Source: Amoebidium appalachense (Eukaryota > Ichthyosporea). Taken from it: a stretch of 64,000 bases of DNA. The stretch covers positions 62,001 to 126,000 of the forward strand of contig CAVNZM010000014.1 in assembly GCA_963693365.1 (NCBI GenBank). The letters run 5' to 3'. A program made the translations under genes and the position numbers. The notes under the pieces were generated by a model. That model made no database searches, was not told the origin of the DNA, and worked only from the letters and a program-made list of their open reading frames with translations. Shown piece by piece: positions 18,285 through 35,010 of this stretch. Numbering within the stretch: position 1 is the stretch's first letter; every line of letters starts with the position of its first letter.

Positions 18285-19296
18285 ACTGGTGTGTCGTGTC
18301 CAAACGAGGCAGAGGGGGCTGGTGGGTATACTGCTAGGGTCTTCTGGTGTTTCACCACGCGAGTTGCGGAGGACTGACTAGTCTAGGAAATGCTGTAAGA
18401 TGAATTGCAAATGAAAGAAGGTGATGCTCAGAGAGACTAATACAGTGGCTAAAATAAGAAGTAAGAAACAAGTTAAATAAGAAAGTAATAAGGCAGGTAA
18501 GCAAGTAATAAGTAATAATGTTGATCATAACCACTACCGACAATTTACCGTGTGTTGGAATTATAACCATGTTACCACTCGAGCAGGTGGAGTTACGTAA
18601 CAACTTTGGGCTGGGCAGAATTTACTTCGCTCAGCAATTATCCAATCAAACACATGGCTTCCGGGGTCAACGCTTCAGACTGTACAGTGGCGAGTCCCCG
18701 TACAATCGTCATTTTCTTCGGTCGAATTTGCCCACCAATACCCCGTCATCAATCGTAAATACGGTTTGTGTAAATCGTAAATACGATACTTATTCACCGC
18801 ACTGCAAACCCTGATTCCATGAACTGGAAGGCGCCATGGGCTTGGCGGTGCTGGCAGACTGAACCCACTTGCTCAGAAGGTGCTTTTGAACACTTTCCAA
18901 GGCAAAACCCACAGAGCATTTTCCCGATGCTTTCTTCTCCTAGTTCTCTGTTGAAGCAGACACATACGCATTATACATGTAGAAACAATTAAACCTATCA
19001 GAAACCAAAAAGCACGAACTCATTTGTCTTCATTTCCACACAATTCCAAAAACATCAGCAACTTGCCAACTGAAATGTGCCACTGTCTTACAACATGGAC
19101 CCCAACATGAACCTCATCATGAGCTCCCCCACAGCAGTCTTAAGACTTGCGGATGACTTTCTTTCCCAGCTGGACTCCCAAGCTGCCTTCAACCCCTGTT
19201 TTTTCACAACGGCAATGAACACTGCACCCGTGCAGAGTCAAGTGATAGGCAACTCCCCACTGATGCTGCAACTCGCACCTGCTCAGCTCCCAGACC
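18285..19296. promoter_or_regulatory. shared divergent promoter region (FKBP25-like and 19297 gene)
   Basis: The two start codons face away from each other across 1.0 kb of non-repetitive, AT-richer DNA. A CCAATCA lies near 18641. No clear TATA box. An open frame at about 19077-19361 in another phase may be 5' UTR or an upstream exon; a possible GTGATA donor near 19238 would join it to the main frame, but I could not confirm it. Confidence 0.45.
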
Positions 19297-20605
19297 ATGG
19301 GCGAACAGATTTCGAGGACTCATGCTACAGCCACCAGGCCTGCCCCGTACACGCTGACTAAAGGGCCCAGTACGTATGCAGTGCAACCCAAGATGAAAAC
19401 CCAGGACACACGCACCGGCCCTGGCAGCACTCCCTTGGTTGGAGGACTGAAGAAGGAGGAGGGTTCTTCCGGCACGACTTTCAGCAACCCCGCACACGTG
19501 AAGGTCACTCATTCACCACTCATGGCGGCACCCAAACACCAGGCTAGAGCTCCTGCGCCATACACAACCAAGAAGCAGACGATGCCAACGAAATACGAGC
19601 CCAAGTTGAGGACTCAAGACACCAAGGTTACCACCAGCCCCAGCACAACCTCGTTTGCTGCCACCACCGGCAAGGAGGCGTCTCCACTCACAACTTTCAT
19701 CCCTGCGCAGATGCAACATGCACATGCACCGTTCATGGCGGCACCTAGATATCAAGCTAGAGCCCCCGCCCCCTACGCAACAAAGAAACAGGACACGAGT
19801 TTCAGGACGAAGCATGAGCCAAAAGTCAAGACACAGAGCACCATGGCCAACGTCAGGCCAATGCCAGTCACCATCAAGACACCCGATGTTGGGGGCATGA
19901 AGGAGGGGGTGTCTTCACGCAGTGCCACGACTGGAAGGTACGAGATGTTTGCTCCGATGGCATGTGTCGCCCCTCCTATGGAAGGGTGTGTCTATTTGGG
20001 TTTAAACACAATGGCATGTGCATGTGTCCTGGTAGCATTGAACAAGGCTTATTATTGTTGAAAGGTCATGGCGTTGCACAAACCCTAACAATACCTTTTT
20101 CTAATTTTATTTTATCACGTTTTGTTCCCGGAGAGCCTTTTCAGGCCCTCTAGGGAAACTACCGTCTACCACACAGCACCGACAGTACTAGCTAACAATA
20201 CCTCGAAGACCAAAAACTACTGTGCGACCACAACTGTTTGACTTGCATGAGCAAGCTAGTGTAGTAGTGACCCACATCTTCCATCCACGCAGCAGCGAGG
20301 AGACCTATCTCACGCCACTGCACACCACGCTCACGGCACTGCTAGAGGACCCCAAATGGAAAGCATACGATGAAACAAAGAAAAACAAGGTGGGGACAAA
20401 GAGGCAGACGGTGGAAGGGTACGTGCGGTGGGCACGCACAGAGGGGCCCCTCGACACAGAGAATATGATGGCCCTGCACTTGGTGTGCATCAACGAGGCA
20501 GTGCAAACACAGCAATTGCTCATGGCATATCCCTCGGACAGAGACGCAGATGCATTACGGTATCTCTACACACATACACACACAAAAACAGACATGCGCA
20601 CACAG

Positions 20606-20703
<98 letters not shown>

Positions 20704-21712
20704 AAACAGATAGAGACAGACATGTGCACACACGTGTGCGTAAACGTGCACACATGCAAACACACGGACTCAGCATGTGCAGACATGCACTGAGGCATCC
20801 TGAGACAATAATATGTAATAGTATCTCCACAAAAATACAATGAGATGCAAATCACAATAATGCTAACTTGCTTGAAAGAGTTGCCCCATATGCAGGCAGA
20901 GTGACTTACTCAAACTGACGTTATATAATGAAACCATGATTGATTGATTGCGTCATTTTGACAGCAGGCCGTGAAGCTTATTAAGTACCGACCTAGCCCT
21001 CATCATTATTAGTATCGAACATTCGCAATAACCAGCGAAACCTGTTTGTACCATTATTGGTTTTCATCACTGTAAGAGTGGTGATTCCATGAACAAAAAA
21101 CGCGCATTTATATTCCATTGCTGGTATGAATACTATTTTACAACAAACAACAACATCCCCCCCCCCCCCCCCCTTTCTTCCGGTGCATGTGCGGCCACAC
21201 GTACTATGGCAACCACTTCTTAGCTAACCCGACGTTCCCACACAACCACACAGACTTACCCGTGAGCTCACACACACCACCAAAGACCTCGTCAACAATG
21301 CCGCCCCCTTCAAGCACAGCCTAGCCACCAACAAGCAAATGCCCAAGTGCACGACAAATGATGTCGGCAGCAAGTGGCACCTCCTAGAAGACAAGCTGGA
21401 TCGAGCACGGAGGGCGCTGAATCGTGCCAAGGAAACAGTCGATGTCCTGAAAAGACAGCTCAGGTATGAAAAACTCATATAGACCCCCCCCCCCCCCCCC
21501 CCCCCGCCCCCGCCCCCTCCCCCCCCCCCCACCGGTACCCCGGTGTTGACGGCAGCTTATACGATTGTCCTTGCCCATGTATGGTGGGGTCTGATTTTAT
21601 AGAAAATACGCAATCGCCATAAAAGGAAAAACACGGACACACCTCAGACATTTCCTAAAAAGAAACCTAAAACTTTCAATTGCTCCTTCACCTCCCCCCC
21701 CCCCCCACCCCC

Positions 21713-21747
<35 letters not shown>

Positions 21748-22511
21748 AGGCCGCTTCGCCTGTAATCCCCAAAAGATACCGAACACAACGCACCGCCACT
21801 ACTACCCTTACCGGTCTCTCCAGCATGCACACACACCAATTTCAATGGCCCACCCACCCCTCTCACCACCCACCCTATCTGCCACCTAACCACCCACCCC
21901 CTTCCCTTTACAGTGAGTCCAAACACCTCCTTCTCCACAAGCCCACCACCCCTTCAGCAACCCCTCCCTCCGCAAACAGCAACGGCAGCACCCCGCAAAC
22001 CCTCGTCTCTACCCCCCAGCCCACCCCACCGACTCCAACTGGTGGGTCTGGAAGCTACACAAGTCCGATGTCGTCCTGGGATGATGAGAGGTATGAACAG
22101 CAGCCCCCCCCCCCCCCCCCCCCCCCCCAAACACACAAACACACAAGCCCACTCCCATCCATTGTTGGTGTCTCCCCAGGTCCATTTTCCGGTTTGTCTC
22201 TCCCTCCCCCTTGCTTATTCCTAGACCCCCATTCTTATCCCTCCCTCCCGTCCCCCTCCTCCCTGCGTTTCTTCTCCACATACCTCCACCCACGCCCGCC
22301 CGTACCCACACCCACACCCAAACACCCACCCCAACGTCAATTCTTCTTGTATAAGCTTGTTACCCTTCAAACCATCTCAGAAGTAAAAGATACGAGTAAC
22401 CAGCCCACCCCCCTAACCCACCCACCATTTGGCTGCAGCGTTCTCAACAGGTCGCCCTCGGCCTACTCCACCACCCCTACCCCTCTGTCAACAATGAAGT
22501 TGATCACATGA
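19297..22511 (+). CDS. unrecognised protein with three internal repeats, a helical domain and a coiled coil
   Basis: Five exons: 19297-19937, 20293-20559, 21254-21463, 21914-22090, 22439-22511. Every intron is phase 2 and the total is 455 aa. The start ATG has a strong context (ACCATGG) and the frame is closed just upstream. Residues 1-213 are basic and rich in Ser/Thr/Pro/Lys, with three degenerate repeats of about 75 aa built around PAPYTTKK, EPKLRTQDT and PLMAAP. Exon 2 encodes a helical segment (PKWKAYDETKKNK, EGYVRWART, MMALHLVCINEAVQTQQ). Exon 3 ends in a short coiled coil (LEDKLDRARRALNRAKETVD). Exons 4-5 are Ser/Thr/Pro-rich. I recognise no family. The 3' end is uncertain: exon 5 stops at TGA 22511, but another frame is open through 22555 (donor CAG|GTATAT) and joins in phase to 23187-23282 (HLEQAGTHGK). 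That frame needs an incoming phase 0. Confidence 0.68.
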
Positions 22512-24443
22512 AGTATGTTCCTGCTGCCAAATCAAAGCAAGTGAGAGAGACGCAGGTATATGTGTGCATTTTTGCATATCTTGCTTGCAACAACAAAGTT
22601 TCCAAACACTATGTCTGAGCCAATACACTCTCTAATCAGCCTCTCCTCCCGTCAGCAATAATACAAAACAGACACGCTATCTTGGCTTTCCACCCCGAGT
22701 CCCCTACCGGTTTTCATACTAGTATACTAACAAAGCGATCAATCCAAGCACCTAATCATAACAAACCCACATTTAACTACACTGCCAGCCACATATCCCT
22801 AACCATGCCCGAAACACTCTCCTCAATACTCCAACAATCTAAAAGTTGACTCCCCGTCAATCCAGCTCATGTGCATTCTACTGCTTACCCGACAGCTTCA
22901 ACCGACCCCAAAACACCCACCCACATAACCAGAGACCAACTCCACGCCCCCTTTTATAAAGATCCGCCCGTGCCTGCATAAGGCCGTCCATCGTTATCCC
23001 TCTCCATTTCTCTCTCTCTCTCTCCTCCACCTCACCTCCCCAGCCCCCTCTCTCTCCCTCCCCCCCTCCCACCCCCTCTCCTCCCCCCACCGTCAAACCC
23101 CGCCTGCCCCTCCCCCCTGTGTCTCTCTCCCTAATCACCCTCCCCACGCCTTCCCTCCTTACCTAAAATAAAAATGTTTCTTGCAGGCTCGACGGCTGGC
23201 CAAACATCTAGAACAAGCTGGCACACACGGTAAAAGCAAAGCCAACTCAGCAGAAAGGGACGCCGCGACCTGGTACAGATGACAGAGGGGTGACGGAAAT
23301 TGAGCGGCGGAGGAAATTACGGAATTCAAAGCGTGGGTGGAAAACGCAGCCTATTGGACAAAGTCTCAACCAATCATAGCGTCAGTTTGCAAGGTATGCA
23401 TGCAGTTGAAAGATGAAGCATATGCATGTGTTCGCTTGTTTTCTCTGCTACATTATAACTAAAAATATTATGAGGATTTAAATTTTGTAGATGTTCATTA
23501 TAGTACTTGTTGATTGATTTGACCTTCTGACATTCGGCTGCGCCTTGTGAGTCCAGCTTCAGTTTCTATTCCACCAGCCTGGGGCTGCAGTTATCAGGGG
23601 TCGAACTGTACATTAGGTCTTGGAATCAGAATTACATGATATGATGGCCCTATGGTGGCCATATTTGTGCTAACAAATGTTTAAAGATGTTTTAAACATA
23701 TAACTTCTACATTTAGAGTTTTAAAAAAATCTATTTAGGAACCCTGAATCGCCGGCCTCTGGTTTTGCCTTGATTGCATTGCGGGCCAAATATAATCGGT
23801 TGGCCCTCTCACATCAATTCAAAGAACGACATGAAAACCAAAGTAGATATATATTTTATTCCAATATTTACATGCAATGAAGCTTTTTTATTCTATGTAT
23901 TTTTATTGTTCTGCGTCTCGGAATCCCTAAAGACCATCACCATAGCCGCACAATTATTCAATATAATGGCTCACATCTTTGATTCAAACGGCATTAGGGG
24001 TGAAGCCGAACTCTATCTAATTGGCTGTTAAACCCTAACTGAGGCCAAAAGTCTAAATAACCGTTCCTGTTCTGTCTTTTGATTGTTCGCATATCACACA
24101 TTTGAATACCGCATTCCATTGTGCCCCAAACAGACCATATATAACAGTGCCCCTGATGCCCTGACGTGGGTCATGTCATTTGTTTGTGCAATGTGCAGCT
24201 CAGCTGGAAGGAATACTTCGAAACTCAAACATGTGAAAGACGGAATCAAAAAATTAAACAGGCTATACAGACCGTTTCATAATAAACTAAGCAAACATTT
24301 CTGGCATGTCATAGGGGTTGCGTTCATATAGTTAGCAAGCATGCAACGTTTCCATTGATTTTGAAGGCGAGAGAGCACGCACGTAGTTTGGCTCAGTGTC
24401 AGTGGCACACATCCTGTCAGGCACCAGGCACCCCACCACCAGC
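22512..24443. other. intergenic or 3' extension of the preceding gene; kinase promoter side
   Basis: Holds the alternative last exon 23187-23282 of the previous gene. ATTGG and CCAATCA motifs at about 23350-23376 precede a GCAAG|GTATGC donor near 23395 that could end a 5' UTR exon of the kinase. The rest, to 24443, is AT-rich and shows no convincing gene. Confidence 0.4.
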
Positions 24444-28585
<4,142 letters not shown>

Positions 28586-28694
28586 TCACGTGGGGGGTCA
28601 CGTGGCATGCACGCGCTGGGATGAGGCGTTGTGTCACCCCCCAACAAATTTGCTACTCGTAGAAGGTTGGTGTGGGTGGACACGTGCAGGCAGA

Positions 28695-28729
<35 letters not shown>

Positions 28730-29530
28730 TGCGTAGGCAAGATTTTTGACATTTAAAGTGCGCAATTACGAAGGACGTGTACCTGCTTTATGTACACTAG
28801 ATGCTGTATGTAGAATGTTAAAAATAATGGGTGGTGGCGATTGGCTAGTGCCTGGTTGTTGACCAATCAGGGGTGCTGGTTTGCGAAGGTTTTATGGTGC
28901 ACGTAGGTGTGCATTATATTTTGCGACGCGATGGCCGGATATGGGTTCAATCTTACCCACAGGCCGTATCATAAGTTAATATTCATTGGTGGGTTTTAGG
29001 ATATTCTGTGATAGCCACTTCGGAATGGGTGGTGGTGCGACTCTATACGAGTTACATTTGGATGGTGTATGCACAGGTATGCGCGAGGCGAGTGTGTTTG
29101 TCATATGTGCCTTTCGTTTTTGAGGATGCCTTGGATTCAATTTGTCCCGATCGAGGCTCGAAGACGGCTTTTTTTTGCCTTTTTTCTTTTTTTTGTGGGT
29201 GGGTGATGAGGGTGAGGTGGTGGTGGGGTCGGGTGAAAGTTTATTTTATTTTATTTTTTTTTGGGGGGGGGGGGGGGGGGGGGGGGGGGGTATGGCATGT
29301 GCAGTGAGGGAGGTACAGGAAGTGCAGGCTGCTAGCGCACACTCTCGCTGCTAAATATAGTCACGTAGGCTATTTATAGGTGCACAGGGCACACTGGCTG
29401 GACCAGGGCACGTGCATGTGCAACACATGAATACATCCATTCTAGAATGCTCCAGCACGTGGACGGTGGAAAAAAGGTTTGTCTGACAACTTTGCGCCCC
29501 CATAGGCAGACCAGGTAATTACGGTGCATA
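28586..29530. other. intergenic downstream of the kinase
   Basis: No gene seen. Poly(G) at about 28696-28728, a compound T-G tract at about 29248-29290, and ATTGG/CCAATCA motifs near 28840-28870. Confidence 0.5.
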
Positions 29531-29856
29531 TAACTATGTACATCTTGATTCTTTATAACTATGTACATCTTGATTCTTTATAACTATGTACATCTTTATT
29601 CTTTATAACTATGGACATCTTGATTCTTTATAACTATGTACATCTTGATTCTTTATAACTATGTACATCTTGATTCTTTATAACTATGTACATCTTTATT
29701 CTTTATAACTATGGACATCTTGATTCTTTATAACTATGTACATCTTGATTCTTTATAACTATGTACATCTTGATTCTTTATAACTATGTACATCTTGATT
29801 CTTTATAACTATGTACATCTTTATTCTTTATAACTCAGGTACATCTTGATTCTTTA
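29531..29856. repeat. 25-bp minisatellite, 13 units, with a 100-bp higher-order period
   Basis: The unit is taactatgtacatcttgatt plus cttta. Types A (consensus), B (TTTATT variant) and C (GGACAT variant) follow the order A A B C A A B C A A A B, then a diverged 26-bp unit. The ABC pattern shows a higher-order repeat of four units. AT-rich, in contrast to the surroundings. Confidence 0.95.
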
Positions 29857-29965
29857 TAAACCCGTTAAACACTATGTACATTTAGAGTAGGCCCTGATAA
29901 AAGCGCACCACCATAGAGCACATCGGCGGTGCAATCATGTTTTTTTCTAGCAGGCCCCCCCCCCC

Positions 29966-30480
29966 CTCTTCCTTCATAATCCTCGCATTCTCTCCCACCT
30001 CTATTTAGAAGATTGTGATTTCGGTCTATATCCCAAGACCAGCCTTCAACTCAACCCTGCCGGTTCCTTCCTCTCTGTCCCCTACCTCGACTTGCATATC
30101 ACCTGCACTAATCACGGCATTCACACAACCATCTACAACAAGCTCGACACACCCACATTCAATACACTAGACATCGTTCGTTTCCCACACCACGACTCAT
30201 TCATCTCCCGCACTGCAAAATACGGGATCATGACAAATCAAATGCATAGCTACCAGCGCAAATGCTCCACACTTGCTGCATTCACCACATGCACTGCACG
30301 ACTTGCTAAAACATTGCTTAACAAAGGCTACTCGTTTTATACTCTTGCACCACAAAATGCACAGCTTTCTCGCCACACCCGCACATATACCGTGGCGTTC
30401 ACTCCTCTCACATACTCTCCGTCATCACTAAAAAGATCAACACTCCCTAGTCCCCCACTCTATCCCGATCCCCCCCCCCC
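29966..30480 (+). pseudogene. reverse-transcriptase C-terminal remnant of a retroelement
   Basis: One open frame with the pattern PYLDLHITCTNHGIHTTIYNK, FPHHDSFISRTAKYGIMTNQ and YQRKCSTLAAF...LLNKGYS. I read this as the region just after the catalytic palm in non-LTR or Penelope-like reverse transcriptases (LDL-I-YNK, FPH-S-I, QM-Y-RKCS, F, L-KGY). The palm with its YxDD motif is absent, there is no start, and the frame runs into poly(C) at about 30470-30492, so this is a truncated fossil. The element class is not certain. Confidence 0.6.
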
Positions 30481-30576
30481 CCCCCCCCCCCTACCAGCCC
30501 CTACACCTCTCCCCCCCCCCCTCCCTCCCTCTCTCTCTCCCTCTCTCTCTCGCCCTCTCCCTCTCTCTCCCTCTCT

Positions 30577-30613
<37 letters not shown>

Positions 30614-30614
30614 G

Positions 30615-30647
<33 letters not shown>

Positions 30648-30905
30648 TGTGTGTCTCCCTCTCTCTCGATCTCTCTTTCGTTCTCTCTCATTCTCTCCCT
30701 CCCTCCCTCTCCCCCTCTCTCCCCCTCTCTCCCCCCTCCCCCCCCCCTCCCCCTCTCTCCCCCCGCTCCTTTTCCCAAACAATTCCCCCGCCATTCTTCT
30801 TTCTCAGCCGGCTAAGTTTTTGGGTTGCCTGGTAAGTTTTGAAATGAAGCTCTCGTCTCTGATCTGTCCACCACAGGGGTTTTTTTTTTTTTTTTTTTTT
30901 TCTTC

Positions 30906-30947
<42 letters not shown>

Positions 30948-31130
30948 CTCCCCTCCCTTCGCCCTTCGCCCTTCCCCGGCCTACTCCCCTCCCCCCCCCC
31001 CCCCCCTCCCCCCCTTCCCCTCCTACCTTCTTTCCCCCCTTCCCCCCCCCCTTCCCCCCTCCCCCCCCCCCTCCCCCCCTGGCCAAACCCTGTATACACT
31101 CTTCTCATCAGCAGGTTTCTAACCCACTCG
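30481..31130. other. (CT)n, poly(C) and T-C tracts
   Basis: Low-complexity CT-rich DNA with T24 followed by C tracts at about 30880-30944. No gene. Confidence 0.85.
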
Positions 31131-31261
31131 CTGCAGAACGTTTTACGCATTTCTCCCCTGGGAGAACTTGGTCGTTGGTGTGTTTTTGTCTGATATCTAA
31201 CGACTCTGCAGGGTCCCCTGAGACTACTGACACTCTAACATTCCCTCCCCTCTCTTACTTC

Positions 31262-31299
<38 letters not shown>

Positions 31300-31450
31300 T
31301 TCCCCTCCTTCCCCTCCCATTACTCTGCACACTCAACAGGCCTTGACCAGCTCTGCACATCGTTAGTCACAATCTTCTCTCATATATGAGAGAATGATCG
31401 TATTGGTACGATTTGTCTAATATCTGACGATTCTGCAGTATCCGTAAGAC
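31130..31450 (+). repeat. diverged repeat pair with a conserved palindrome and a 27-nt box
   Basis: Copy 1 has palindrome TTCTCCCCTGGGAGAA (31151-31166) and a 27-nt box at 31185-31211. Copy 2 has the perfect 20-nt palindrome 31375-31394 and the box at 31412-31438. The boxes (core GTCTRATATCTRACGA then YTCTGCAG) differ by three transitions. Palindrome-to-box spacing is 18 and 17 nt. Each copy is followed by poly(C). Confidence 0.7.
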
Positions 31451-31510
31451 CCCCCTCCCCCTCCCCCCCTCCCCCCCTCCCCCCCCCCCCCCCCCCCCCC
31501 CCCCCCCTTT

Positions 31511-31564
<54 letters not shown>

Positions 31565-32290
31565 GCGGCTGTTGTTTTGCTTGTCATTTGTTGTTCTGGT
31601 TGATTACCTGTAATCTTCGCTTATTTATGTGTGTGTGTGTGTGTGTGTGTGTATGTTGTGCGGGGTTGCACACACCGGTGTCTACTTTTCTTCCTACTGT
31701 TTTTCTCTCCACACACTTCATCTGTCCACTTCTGCATACCCCCTCTCATAGCTATAGACACACTTCACACATTGCGTTACGCGCACGCATGCACACACCG
31801 CTCTGTTGGCGACAGCTCCCTTGGAACCCATGCGGCATGTTACCCACCGGCGTAACATAACTCGGACTATCGATTTGGCTTCTTTCAAGCCCAAAGCCAT
31901 GGGTGATACCATATTTCCGGCTGACATCCGGGGGCATAGCTTTCCGTTCGAAGACGTTAAAGTTCCGCCCTAGTAAGCGTGTTACTACCCTGCCGTGTGG
32001 TCAAATCTCATATTTTCCCCTCTGATTGCGAATTCTGCGACCTTCGGGACTTAATTCTTTTCAGCTGGTGTAGTATGTTAGCCAGGGAAGTATCGACTTA
32101 GGTAGCGACGCGGGAGCTTCCTAGAAGCCCCGTCTCCTGAGTTCCTATCTATATTTTTCTTGCTTCTGCTTACTGCTGCAACTTTAACCCCCGGCCTTTC
32201 CCACTGCCCTTGCCTGCATGAGCAACCCTGCTCGTCTCTGATCAAGACGGGTGACCTACCCATGTTCAAGTGAAACAGTATCTGAGTTGG
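31451..32290. other. intergenic, partly unique
   Basis: Poly(C), (CT)n and poly(T) to about 31563 and (TG)n at about 31627-31652. Then 31800-32290 is unique, non-repetitive DNA in which I find no gene or RNA family. A short stem-loop is possible around 32110-32145. Confidence 0.5.
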
Positions 32291-32458
32291 GGTTTCGTTA
32301 ACGAGGTGAATAGGTCGAAACTCGGGTACTGTGAATGACGTGGGCCCCCCCTGAGAATGGGCTCTGCTTATTATGCATACTCTTTATGTATGGCTTGCAT
32401 TCTGCATCGTGTTATCCGTTTGTTCTTGTGTACTTCGTACTTTTTGACGCATTCAACC

Positions 32459-32489
<31 letters not shown>

Positions 32490-32498
32490 AAAAAAAAA
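32291..32498 (+). repeat. dispersed repeat A (SINE-like, poly-C tail), copy A1
   Basis: Full-length copy of about 165 bp. 5' part GGTGAATAGGTCGAAACT and TACTGTGAATGACGTGGGCC, 3' end GACGCATTCAA, then a C23 A19 tail. Confidence 0.8.
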
Positions 32499-32973
32499 CC
32501 CACCCACCCACCCTCCCTTCCCAAAAAGGGGGGAGGGCTTGTACCACAGGCACGTGCACATAAACAACACCAGCATTCCCTCCATATCAAGTGGCTGTGC
32601 GTCTGAGCCATCTATGTTCGTCCCCCTCCGTGTGTGTCCACGTGTGTATGTGTGTGTGTGTGTGTATGTGGGTACATGCGTGTATGTGTTTGTGTGAGTG
32701 GTGTGCATGTGTTTGTGTTGACATGTGTGAGTGGCTTGTGAACCCATCCGTAGTGCCTAGAATCCCCTTGCAACTTGCTAACATGTGGGACCGGTGCCAT
32801 TGTGTTTGTTCAAGCAAAGGTCAAATGACAACGTTTTGCACACCGTACACCAAAACTACATACGAGTATCACCCATCATTACGTTACATACCCAACCACA
32901 CACAGGCACAGGCACAGGCACAGGCACACACACACACACTCTCTCTCTCTCTCTCTCACCACCCCACCTCCAT

Positions 32974-33896
32974 TCAGTTCTGTCTCGGGACCACAGGCAC
33001 CGGGTTCAACCTATGATGCGCATAGAACTGCGCCAGCTGTGCCATTGCCTGTGCATGTGCCTGTGCTAGTGCCTCCCTCCTCCGTGCCTGTTTGTCTGCC
33101 AACTCCCTTCCCTCCTGCGCATGCCGTGCCTTCATCTCTTCTTCCTTCTGTCTCCCATCCACCTCTACCTTATCCTTCTTGCTGAACCAGCCCCCCTTCT
33201 TGTCCTCTATCTTCTTTCTCAGCTTCTCCCTCTCCTTCTTGTGTCTCTTCTCCATGCCCTCTGTCTCCGCCACCTCTGCTCTGCGCATGTCGGTCACCTC
33301 CATGGCTTGGAATCGCTCCGTGACTTGCTGTGGGGAGTGGAGAAGAAGGGCCGGGGGGGGGGGGGGGGGGGGGAGGGGGGGGGGGGGTAATGAGATTAAG
33401 CGGTGGAGTGGAGACGGGCAGGGGGGGGGAAACGGTGAGCTGTGTGCGTGTGCGCGCGCGTGTGTGCATCTGTGTGCTTGTCTGTATGTATGTGTGCGCC
33501 GATGAGTGTGTGGGTTTGTGTGCATGTGCGCAAGTGTGTGTGTGCACGCCGGCGCAGAGAGCATCTCACTCGCTGCCTGTGCTTGTGTGTGGCCAGTCTT
33601 GTGAGGCTGGGGCGGGAGGATGTGTGTCTATGTTTGTAAGAGGGGGGAAGGGAGGGAGGGGGGGGGGGGGGGGGGGGGGGGTTGAAAGCGGAACACGGCA
33701 CGAAGTACGCATACACGACGAGAAGCATGGTGCAGGACACATGCAAAGGCAAACATTCAAGTATGCAACATAAGTCATGCGCACAGTATGCGTCATAAGC
33801 AGAGCCCATCCTCAGGGAGGGCCCAAGTGGGGGGGGAAAGGAACGAGTATGTGTGAAGTAGCACATGCAAGGGTATATGTGGGTGTCTGGCCAGCA

Positions 33897-33939
<43 letters not shown>

Positions 33940-34636
33940 CGCGCGTGTGTGCGTGCGTGTGCGTGTGCGTGTGTGTGTGTGTGCGTGTGTTTGTGTGTGT
34001 GCGTGTGTGTGTGTGCCTGTGTGCCTGTTTCAGCAGGGTCTTGGAAGGGCGGGGAGGGGGGGGGGGGAGGGGGAAGGAGGTGGGACCTGCTGTGTGCATT
34101 GAGCACGTGCACATGGTTTTGTGTGTGTATTGCACTCTGTGCACAGCGTGTGCATGTTCAAGTGTGCAAGTGATTGTGTATTGAACACAGTGTGCAGGCG
34201 AGTGTGCATAAATGTGTATTGAATACATTGAGTACGTGTACGACTGTGTGTGTCATGCATGCAGTGTACATATGTACGACTGTGTGTGTCATGCATGCAG
34301 TGTACATATGTACGACTGTGTGTGTCATGCATGCAGTGTACATATGTACGACTGTGTGTGTCATGCATGCAGTGTACATATGTTCCGCCCTTACCCTCTC
34401 ATGGAACTCTATCCTGTGATACAGCCTAGCCCTGTGCCTGTAGTATCTCGTCAATGCCGTTTTGTCCTCTGCAGCCAGCTGTTGCTCCCTCTCCTGTTTC
34501 TGTTGCTGTCTCTTTGCACTGTCCTTCATGCCCAGAAAGTCGGTGACCATGTGTGCGCCCTTATTCAGTGTGTCCATGGCTTTGATCTTGGTCACGGCCA
34601 TGGTGAACGACGTGTTGTTGTCGTTGTTGTCTTGCT

Positions 34637-34684
<48 letters not shown>

Positions 34685-34929
34685 GCGGAGGGTGTGGGGA
34701 TGGAAGTGAGAGTGTGTATGCTTGTGTGTGTGTGTTTTCTATGTGTGTATCTCTCTCTCTCTCTCTCCCACTCTTCCTTTCCCTCTCCCTCTCCCCTCTA
34801 TCTCTCTTCCCCTCTGTCTCTCTCCCACCCTGTCCCTCTCTCCCTCTCCCTCCCCTCCTCCCCCCTACCACTCTCAGTCCCTCCCTCCCTCTCTCGCTCC
34901 TCCCTCCCTCTCCACCTCCCTTCCCCTCC

Positions 34930-34960
<31 letters not shown>

Positions 34961-34978
34961 CCCCTCCCTCCCTCCCTC

Positions 34979-35010
<32 letters not shown>

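Noticed and set aside
24083-24331. 82-codon ORF just upstream of the kinase.
   Set aside because: Ends in a stop before the kinase start, no family similarity, and no phase-compatible splice to kinase exon 1.
29531-29856. CRISPR-like regular 25-bp repeat.
   Set aside because: Units are contiguous with no spacers; it is a minisatellite in a eukaryotic genome.
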